NCBI GenBank assembly: GCA_034770075.1 | Contig: CM068378.1 | Coordinates: 45,784,508 to 45,848,507, forward strand | Direction: 5' to 3' | Length of the DNA stretch: 64,000 nt | From: Aralia elata | Taxonomy: Eukaryota > Streptophyta > Magnoliopsida > Apiales > Araliaceae | Part shown: positions 55,884 through 64,000 of the stretch, one piece after another | How positions within the stretch are numbered: position 1 is the first letter of the stretch | How the letters are laid out: every line of letters begins with the position of its first letter | The notes under the pieces: generated by a model | Told to the model about the DNA's origin: nothing | The model's database searches: none | Seen by the model: only the letters and a program-made list of their open reading frames with translations | Made by a program: the position numbers and the translations under genes

Positions 55884-56663
55884 TTATATATTGTAAAAGA
55901 TTATTTTTATTTGGCAAGAAGATGATTTCCTCACAATTAACATTTTGAAATAACTAGTAAAAATATCTTCCTTCATAAATAACAATTTGTGAAAAATATA
56001 TTTACATTAGAAAGGTTAAATTTCTTTCACTAGTTTCATATTGTGATTTTTTTTTAATTTACAAAGCTGTTAAATACTCGAATCATTGCAAATTAAAAAT
56101 ATTTTTAAAATTATTTATTAATTTGTAATCAACATCAAATAAAACATTATATTATATAAATAACCAATTGTATAATACACAACTAAATATGCAATAATCA
56201 AGTAACAAAACGTACAAGACTTGTAATCAAAACAAATGTAGGTGCCCCGAAGGCCATAGTACTTAAGATATTTAATCATTAATACAAGTAAAGAGGTAAG
56301 AAAAACAAGCTATAAAAATTTTGTAGCTTTGTCATGTTAAGTCCACTCTTCATTGTCATAATTTTCTTCAACGCAAGGTTAGTCTTGTAAACTTCAGCCT
56401 GCCAAAGAAAAAAAACACTAAAACCTAACTTTAAATATTTGAATGAAAAGAATATGACAACCCCATCCCCAAGATTCCAGTCAATTGTCTATACACTATA
56501 GTGTCAAGATAATGAACCAAAGAGTAGAACCAAAACACCATGGTCATACAGTCAATCCAAATAAAGTTATAAGAGAAAGAAATGCATAATCATGTAGGTT
56601 CAAGTAAAGCAGTCTATACAGAGAGTTGGGTGCCTGGAAACAGTATGAAGCTAACAGTACCCG

Positions 56664-56838
56664 TCAAGGATGAAGCTTGACAACATGAGAGACCCTCTCA
56701 AAGAAGACAAGGCACAACTTTGTGCTGAACATGAGGACTTCTTTCATCCACTCGGGCACAATTCTCTCGAATGTGCCCAATGACAACACACGATACATCA
56801 ACTCTCCATCTCCGAACGAGTTCTTTATTCATGTTAGA
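56664..56838 (-). pseudogene. Terminal exon-like fragment, unrecognised protein
   Basis: After a strong acceptor (pyrimidine tract then CAG at 56839-56841) one minus-strand frame reads SFGDGELMYRVLSLGTFERI and VPEWMKEVLMFSTKLCLVFF, ending KLHP and a stop at 56664-56666. An earlier in-frame TGA (near 56830) breaks it. The shape looks like the last exon of a gene I cannot name. A different frame over the same bases (56698-56919) is probably a shadow. Confidence 0.45.
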
Positions 56839-57476
56839 CTGAAAAAATAACCTGTAATCATAATTATAATTGTCAAAATAGGGCTTTGTAGGCCAGAACC
56901 ACTCTTCAACGCAGAGCAAACTGGCATGGCATATCTCAACTAATTTAGCAGAACCACTCTTTCACTGTCTAGAAATCAGAATGAACGGGGAAAATAATGA
57001 AGGACTAAGAGAAAGGTTATTGTTGCTATTTTTTTTAATAAATTATTTAGCCTCCATTGCAGCTTGGAAAGGAAGAATAAAATAATACTTATAAGATTAC
57101 TAAATTTTACAAGAACAGTCCTGCAGCTAAAGTAAAAAACTAAATCCTACTTGAGCAACCATTTTCAAGAGCTTATAGCGTTTACCATTTTTAGCTTTCT
57201 GATCAAATTTATAGTGTTTAAATTAAGGCCTGTATATGGATCTATTTTCAAAAAATTCTATTAGATGGCAGTTTAAAATATGTAGAGAATTAACAAGATC
57301 ACATAAAAGCACTTTAAGCAGCTAAAATATCATAAAGAACAGACAATTCTAGTTTCAAAGAGACCTGACATCTGAGACTGAAAGGCAAACATGAGTCACA
57401 ACATAGACAACATTTTAATATGCCAAAGAAAGGAAAAGTAAAAATGAAGGTTACTTATTAAAGTTCATATCGGGAA

Positions 57477-57595
57477 TTACTGCTTGACTGATGAACTGCG
57501 GATATGCACATTCATGCCAACTAAGTACTCAACAAGCTCTTGAAACATGCAGATGGTAGTACCAGTGACATTTACATCACCACCTGATGAAATCA
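57477..57595 (-). pseudogene. Exon-like fragment, unrecognised protein
   Basis: The minus strand encodes SSGGDVNVTGTTICMFQELV and EYLVGMNVHIRSS, then a stop. An acceptor-like AG precedes it. It may follow the 57659-57692 piece, though the splice phase does not match exactly. Confidence 0.45.
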
Positions 57596-57658
57596 CTTCA
57601 GATTAAATCAGACATATGAGTATACAGAGCGGAATATTATTACAGAATTGATACATAC

Positions 57659-57692
57659 CTGAACTGCCAATCTTCCGTATGCAGCATTTAGG
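57659..57692 (-). pseudogene. Short exon-like fragment beside solo LTR
   Basis: Between TTTTAG and GTATGT splice-like borders, 34 bases encode LNAAYGRLAVQ. It lies 12 bp from the solo LTR at 57705, which therefore sits in or beside an intron of the same cluster. Confidence 0.4.
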
Positions 57693-57704
57693 CTAAAAAT
57701 ATAC

Positions 57705-60700
57705 TGTGACGCCCCCAAATTCGGGTCTCCAAACACCCGGATCCGGTCATCACGATCAAATGCATCATTCACCTCCAACAACATACATTGACTAAGATGC
57801 AAAAAATAAACATATGTTGTTCATTAAAAAGGTGTTACAAGTCCCTGAATACAATAACCTTAAATACTTAACACAAATCCATACCCCAAATAAATGTCAG
57901 GGTTTAAATTACATTAATAGTAATTAACTACACATAGAATGAAATCAGCTACGTGAAGTCTCTCACTTCATCTTTTCTTTCCCTTTGCTCTTTCCTGATG
58001 TCTCGGGTTTAGCTGCAAAGGAGTCATGATATAGCAAGGGTGAGCAACGAGTTTGCTCAGCAAGTTTAAAGTACAACAATAAGGATATATCATGATGAAG
58101 GGAATATAGAAAGAGAATTCAACAATTATCATAAGCAAGAACATTAATTGCTTTTAGAACAAGAGATAGTCAAGTAGCCTTTGAACAATAACTTCCAAAG
58201 GAGTCAATAGCTAGTTGACCCTCTGGTTACTGGCTACAGAATAAGTACTTGAGGGGATCAGCCTCGCGTACGCTATGTGTATGCATAACATTTAACTCTG
58301 CTAGTTGTACCTTATATACGGTACCTGGGGTACTCCCCTATAATAAGAGGGGTGTTCATACAGTCTAAGAATCTTTACTATCGATTGGTTCGGATAGCTT
58401 TTATAAATTCTCACATACTTGTCTGACCGAACAAGGGTTCAGACTTAACCATGAATAGTTCATAAATTTCTGAACTTAAATAAATATACGAATTCAATGC
58501 ACGAGTGCGAATGTCAATAAATACACAAATGTGGAATAATTTTAAAAGTAATTAGACCACTTAAGGCATGCTTGGAGATAAGGTTCAAGCTTAAAGAACA
58601 ACTTGCAATAATATATACCTTTTTGCACGAATTAAAAATAGTGCATAAGGTTTAGAAACTTGCTCAATGTAAAAGTTGAGTAAGATAAAACTTGCCTGTT
58701 TGCTCAGCTACAGATAAATTTTAGCTTTAATTAATTGATCTTGAGTGACCTATCATTGGATAAAGTCGACTTATCAATTAATATGGCATAGTTGTATATT
58801 GGCACACCTTACTATACCATTTACTTAGCAGGTAACAATTCACCATCTACATTTAATTACTATTTAACATTAACTAAACAGAAATTAATTAATGATCTTT
58901 AGCGTATAACAATAAATGATAGTTAATCATGATTACTTATTCTTCGAACATTCAGATCATTACCCTTATTCGTCTCTAATATGGGTTAAAAATCCTTATT
59001 TATGAAAATAAAGAATTAATTTATTATGCATTACTAACTAATAGTGACTAGTTTATAAGTCATTTAGTTTTATTTGCACTTAATTACTATTCACCTTTAA
59101 GGGTAATTGAGTAATTATTATTCCTTGTCCCTTATTCAACATTAATTAAATATTTAATGTATTAACCTAATTATTATTAATTGAATCAAATATTTATTAT
59201 CTTTATTTATTATTTAGTGATAAATAATAAATAATTACTTTATTAACTTTATTCATACTTAATTATTATTTAATAATAACTAAATATTTATTACCTTTAT
59301 TTATTATTTATTGATAAATAATAAATAATTATTTTGTTAACTTATTCATACTTAATTATTATTTAATATTAATTAAATAATAATTAAATATTTATTATCT
59401 TTATTTATTACTAGTCATTACCTTTATTTACTAATTAGATAATAAATAGTTAATTAGACATTATTCTTATTTTTATCTTATCTTTAATTATTATTTATTA
59501 ATTAAATAATAATTAATTAGTCATTACCTTTAGTTATTATTCTAATAATAAATAAGAAATAATTAAGTAAACTTTATTAAAACAAAATTGTTATTCGTCC
59601 CAAAAATATTTTAAAGGTCATTAGGTAATTAAATCACCCGGTAATAAATTAATTTAATTACTACATACTATTGTAATATTCATATTTTGCTTCTTAAGTA
59701 TCATTATCAATTAATTACTAACGGTTTAATTGCCCATTAGTATTACTAACTCTTTTTAATAATACATAGCATATTATACTATTATAACTACTTAAAATAA
59801 TATTTTACACATTAACTATTATTATTAAACTCTTAATAATAATTTAATGGTCAAACAATAACATTTACCCTTTGATAACATTATTATTACTTAGCTTTCA
59901 TTAATAAATATCTATACATGATTTAATGGTTTCTTAATGTTACTAAAATTATACCAACAATATCGAAAATACACAGTGCTATGATTAACCAACTCACAAT
60001 AGGCTCAAATCGTTCAATTATCAGTTTAACTAAACCGACCATAGCAAACCAAAGCAAGGTTGCTAGTGGTCGACAACCACAAGCCATCCGACCGGCGAGC
60101 TCGCTTGCAAGGACACACTCACAAGCCAAGGCCCTCACACGCTAATTTGGTGCTAGCAAAATTGATTGATGACCAACATACACGAACCCATGACCAACAA
60201 ACAAACACAAGACCAACAGTTTGCTGAACATACATTTAACTAAGAAGGAAGAAAACTAACACTGGTTCGTTCAGGCATTAACACAAACAGCTGGTGGGCT
60301 TACTAAGATTCAACGTTTAGCCTAAATTCTGTACAAAATCATGATGCCAGAACCTCTTAGGGTCCTTAAATTACAGATTCACAATACCATCCAATATTAT
60401 GTACATCCCAACCAAACATAGAAGGAAGTTAAAAATAAAAAAAAAATTTAAAACAACATTAGCCGCTCACTGTTATACCTTGGGTGTGATCGAACGGCTG
60501 CCTTTCTCCTTCTCCCCCAATACGTAACGAGGTTAGAGGGCATTCGCCCCACCGTCGACGCCTCCGAACGGCAACCGTACCCGGCAGTTGGCCCTCCCCT
60601 GTTTCCCTCTTATCTCTCAAATTTTTCCTCTAATTGGAACTCACAGACAAAGGGATTCGGCAGCTAAGCTAGTGGGTTGGGGGCCTTCAATTTATAGGGC

Positions 60701-61747
60701 AAGGTTTGTCCAATTCGCCGGTCAATACCCAAATGGATAACCCAGTGACCAGCGGGTAGAGAGAGGTGGCTGTCGACGTCAACACCAACCCATCCGAGCC
60801 AGTTGTGAAAATCGCCGGCTAGCCCTCGAGTCGCGTACCCCCCACTGGTCCAATCGACGTTTGCTTCGAACCCTTGGTCCATCCGTTGGTTGCTCGGTCG
60901 CTGCTCGTTCCCAATCGTGCCGTCGGTCCCCTCGTACCATCACGTTGTCACCCAGCCCCATCACGCCAACCTGTCGTGCCACTTTCCCCCTCCACTTTTC
61001 TCCGTTCGACTGAGAGGCTAGGCCTGGGTCTGCGTTGGGTCTAGGCTAGGATTTTCCCCTTTTGCTCGGTCTCACCTCCCAACTGATATACCGTCTGATA
61101 AATTGGCTTAACCGGCAGGGAAAAGGATGGGCTCAACCCAATAGGGTTGGGTCGACTGAACATAAAAAAAAAAATAATAGCCCAATAGGAAAATAAAGGA
61201 CTTGGGTTGGGTCCAACTGAAGGTAAGGAATTGGGTCGGCCCAATTGATTTGACCAGCCCACTCGGTTAACCCAAATCAGGAATATAAAAGGAATTTGGC
61301 CCAATTCGAAAATAAAATAAAAGAAGGAAATGAGTCCAGCTAGCCAAATGGAAAATGGGCCAGTCCAATTAAAAGAAAAATGACACACTAAATTAATACC
61401 CTTAGGTTTCTAATATTTAAATTAAATAACTAATCCAATTAATTAATTATTTAAAAATATTTATTTTAACCGTAATTCTTCATTCGAATTATTTAATCCG
61501 ATAATGATAAAATTATTTATTTAATTATCCTAATTTTCTTGCCAGTCAAATGCTAGGGTTAACTCATTAATTTATTCAACCTATTAGTGAGTCCCTTTAA
61601 GGCAAAGAAAATTATTGGACCACATATTTATATAATTAAATAAAAATACCTACATGGATCCAATTAAATTCGTAAAAATATATATAAAATGAATTTTATT
61701 TATTAAAATAAGTTTGATACAATGTTTAAAAATTCCTGGACATTACA
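57705..61747 (-). mobile_element. 4.04-kb solo LTR, chromovirus type
   Basis: Plus-strand ends are TGTGACGCCCCC and CTGGACATTACA; minus-strand start is TGTAATGTCC. The flanks are a perfect 5-bp duplication TATAC (57700-57704, 61748-61752). The first ~1.3 kb resembles the arms of the foldback insertion. The middle (59000-59650) is made of drifting TTATTTATTA words; 60480-61070 is GC-rich and pyrimidine-rich. Open frames such as 61041-61388 are low-complexity artefacts. No gene. Confidence 0.9.
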
Positions 61748-61752
61748 TATAC

Positions 61753-63340
61753 AACAACAAAAAAGATAGTAAGAGTAAAGAAAGTATAGTCTCGTCTGCA
61801 TATAATGTGAAGGATTATCAATGTGGGGATCACTGTTCGAAAAAACTGCCATTAGATATGCTTCGCTTGGATAACTTGTCCGCTGAATCTTATACTATAA
61901 ACTGCCCAAGTTGATCATCACCACACTAAGGAACCATGATTTCCACATCAACTCCTAAATTTCTACGACATTTTCTTTGTATTATGGCCAATTCATTATG
62001 TGGATCTGATCCAACCTGGGAGTTGTCAGGTGTATTTAGCTGCCTATTTTTGTCATACCTAGCAGAGCAACAAAGTCCCTCTCGTTGTAGATTCCTAGCT
62101 TCCCAATTTCTTGTGAAAGTTCTCTTTCTGAAACAATTTGCGCCATTAAATAAAAGACAGAGGTATTGGTTCAAGACTTCAAGTTTATGAATCACATACG
62201 GCAAAGAAACAGGTTCCATCATATTGCTAGTTTGTAATATGGATGGATTAAGAGAAACATTTAATATAAACACGAACATCTCAGTAAGTACATGTACAAC
62301 GGATGGGAAGTCCTAAAGCGAAAAGTTTTACATGAATCTCTTAGCCGAAAGCAAGAAATCTTTAAAGGACTCGGCTCAAATAGACATCCAAGTGTCCCCA
62401 TAAAAAATATGGTTAAAAATTCATCCACATTTTCAAAGAATAGCAAAGGTATAATGATTATGGTTATTCTTTCTTCTAAAAGAACTTTTTTTGAATAGCT
62501 ATGAAAAAATGAGGAAAATTTAGTAATTATCGTAGAACATATGCAAAGTTGGTTCTGCAAAGCAGCCAAGTTTAAGTGGTATCATGTGCCATATTAATAG
62601 ATGAGGAAACTACAATGATACTTAAAGTGCAGGACCCAATCATTGTAGCGAGCATGCTCCACATTAGCAAGTTAGCACCTCATTACATATGGTACGACAA
62701 GACATGTATACTCCTCTGGAAATGATTAACTCTTGACTCGAAAATGCCTCAATATATTAGCGTCCTGCTGGAAAACACCAGACTGTTGTAACATAGATAG
62801 TTGAAGTTAGTTGTATAACATGGGAGACTTAACATAATGATCAACTTAATTAATTAGTGTGAGTTCTGTTAGGTACAATGAAAAATACCTAAAGTGAAAT
62901 CATGAGGTATAATCCAAGAACATGCTACACCCTAAATATAATAGCCAACTAGTTCACCAAGTAACACCACAGAAGAGTCATACTTACATGAATTTGATAA
63001 ACAAAAAAGAAATATTTTTCATATGTACCTAATTGACACAACCAATACACCACTGTTCAAGCATTTCCTGACGACGCGAATCCTATTTCATACACCACAA
63101 GTACATTGTATATACATGATATAATCAATTATATATACACAATATCAATACATATACATAATATCATACGCATTCAAAAATTAGGGCATATCAATTAATA
63201 TGCATAACATCAAAAATTTCTTAAATTGAAACCTAAATTTGTGTGTATAAGTTTAACTTAGATTTAATATGTGTGAAACCAAAATTACAAGCTATTATGC
63301 ATGTTAGTGTGTGTAAAATTGGGAAAATGGCAAAATTGAA
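61753..63340 (-). other. Probable decayed gene or captured DNA, mostly non-coding
   Basis: Apart from the exon-like piece at 62059-62127, I see only AT-rich, intron-like DNA. A minus-strand stretch near 61933-62020 following a CAG reads ELAIIQRKCRRNLGVDVEIM; it is unassigned. Confidence 0.35.
62059..62127 (-). pseudogene. Exon-like fragment, unrecognised protein
   Basis: Between TTTCAG and GTATGA splice borders the minus strand encodes RELSQEIGKLGIYNERDFVA followed by LL. No stop within the 69 bases. Family unknown. Confidence 0.4.
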
Positions 63341-63480
63341 TACTAACCTTTAACTACGGGTAATAAGACAACAATGGAAGAGAATGAGGTGAAGGAAGCC
63401 ACCGCCGCTGTTGCCGGAAATTGCAGAAATCAGATTTGGAGCTTTTTTTCTAAACTAGGGAAATAATGAATGGGAGGAGG
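63341..63480 (-). other. Possible first exon of the minus-strand cluster
   Basis: A GC-richer patch with CCGCCGCTG repeats; on the minus strand it ends in AAAG then GTTAGT, a plausible splice donor at about 63344. It could be the 5' exon or UTR of the gene whose pieces lie at 62127-56664. On the plus strand the same bases contain a 30-codon frame that is more likely chance. Confidence 0.3.
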
Positions 63481-64000
63481 AGGCAGCATATCGAGTATGA
63501 GGTTTTCTCTCTTCCTGCACCAGATCGAGTATGTGAGGCAGAGGGGAGTTCTGTGCTGAACTCACGCTTTAGCCTCTCCAAATTTTGGGCTTTAATTGTT
63601 CCCACTTATTGGGCATGTCGCAATCATAATTCGGTAAAAATATTCGCAATGTATAGCAGGACTCAAAAAAATATGAATTGTATCCTAGAAGGACGTGTAA
63701 TATTAATATTTGTTCTATTAGTATTTACAAGCTTGGAACCCGTGAGAGATACGAACTATCTTTTTTATATATTTTTTGTTTATCAAAATAATTCAAAAAA
63801 AATTTAACAAGGTGTTTGATATTCAGTCTTATGTATTGATATACGTCACAATCGTAATTTTGCATAAAACTTTCACAATACATAGCGGAACTCTTTATCA
63901 TACTTTCCGCATAAAAGAGTTTTTTTTTTGTTATTTAGTTTATAGTTTATTAAAAGAAATAATCGATATTATAAGTTACTTAAAAAGTGTTATTAAAAGT
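63481..64000. repeat. AT-rich end of window with a ~48-bp direct repeat
   Basis: Imperfect direct copies at 63617-63664 and 63845-63893, each running from GTC-CAATC to TAGCNGNACTC, 228 bp apart. No gene; the 113-codon plus-strand frame starting at 63466 has no protein-like features. Confidence 0.6.

Larger units (their letters stand above)
55045..56240. other. AT-rich DNA with CACTA-like end, tandem duplication and palindrome
   Basis: No gene. Position 55221 reads TACTACAAGAAAAAAAC, close to a CACTA terminus CACTACAAGAAAA. Positions 55461-55630 and 55631-55807 are two imperfect tandem copies of a ~170-bp unit. A perfect 26-bp palindrome is at 55858-55883, followed to about 56060 by further TTGTGAA/TTCACAA words that may be subterminal repeats. 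Confidence 0.5.

Noticed and set aside
61041..61388. 115-residue minus-strand frame rich in G, P and F
   Set aside because: It is built from repeated GGGTTGGGTC-type words inside the solo LTR at 57705-61747; low complexity, not a gene.
62261..62569. 102-residue minus-strand frame
   Set aside because: Composition is AT-driven, with no domain or splice context.
63466..63807. 113-residue plus-strand frame at the window end
   Set aside because: No protein-like features, AT-driven composition in its second half, and it overlaps a candidate minus-strand first exon.

Overview
This is a transposon-packed stretch of plant nuclear DNA, probably from a eudicot. The base composition is AT-rich. It holds plant-type Ty1/copia, Athila-like Ty3/gypsy and chromovirus-like LTR elements, CACTA-like ends, a Stowaway MITE, and exon fragments of plant genes (an ALE2-like receptor kinase, the SNARE YKT6, the histone chaperone NASP, a GRF zinc-finger protein). 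I found no intact host gene. Nearly every reading frame is a decayed transposon gene or a fragment. All calls come from reading the sequence; no alignment or database search was run.

Layout. 1-9210: a minus-strand, deleted Athila-like gypsy element (gypsy-1), interrupted by two solo LTRs of one copia family (743-2515 and 6393-8205) and a hAT-like MITE. 9211-20069: a copia element on the minus strand with both LTRs truncated; its RNase H region is split by a 4.16-kb solo chromovirus-type LTR (9768-13923). 20070-30405: a second gypsy (gypsy-2) whose gag carries the same copia LTR at the same target site and the same MITE as gypsy-1, so about 3 kb is duplicated. Its 5' LTR (23674-30405) is itself split by two solo LTRs (24119-26028 and 26406-29696). 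30522-37791: a complete non-autonomous gypsy derivative with two LTRs, a tRNA-Asp-type primer site, a polypurine tract and a 5-bp target duplication. 38107-40165: a GRF zinc-finger fragment, a CACTA 3' end, and a receptor-kinase fragment joined to that CACTA. 40166-47270: a plus-strand gypsy (gypsy-3) with gag, protease, RT, RNase H and integrase all recognisable but broken by stops; its 3' LTR is missing. 47271-51580: CACTA-like subterminal repeats, then minus-strand exon fragments of several unrelated genes. 51929-54639: a foldback insertion made of two inverted 1276-bp LTR ends, flanked by a 5-bp duplication. 54769-55044: a Stowaway-type MITE. 55045-64000: AT-rich DNA and another minus-strand cluster of exon-like fragments, split by a 4.04-kb solo LTR (57705-61747).

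The main story is nested insertion followed by loss through LTR recombination. Six solo LTRs with readable 5-bp target duplications are present, with a seventh created by duplication, against one complete element. The most unusual items are the foldback element whose two termini are both U5-type LTR ends, an array of four hairpins with compensating base changes in the non-autonomous gypsy, the two microhomology junctions around the duplicated 3-kb unit, and the mosaic gene-fragment clusters next to CACTA-like repeats.
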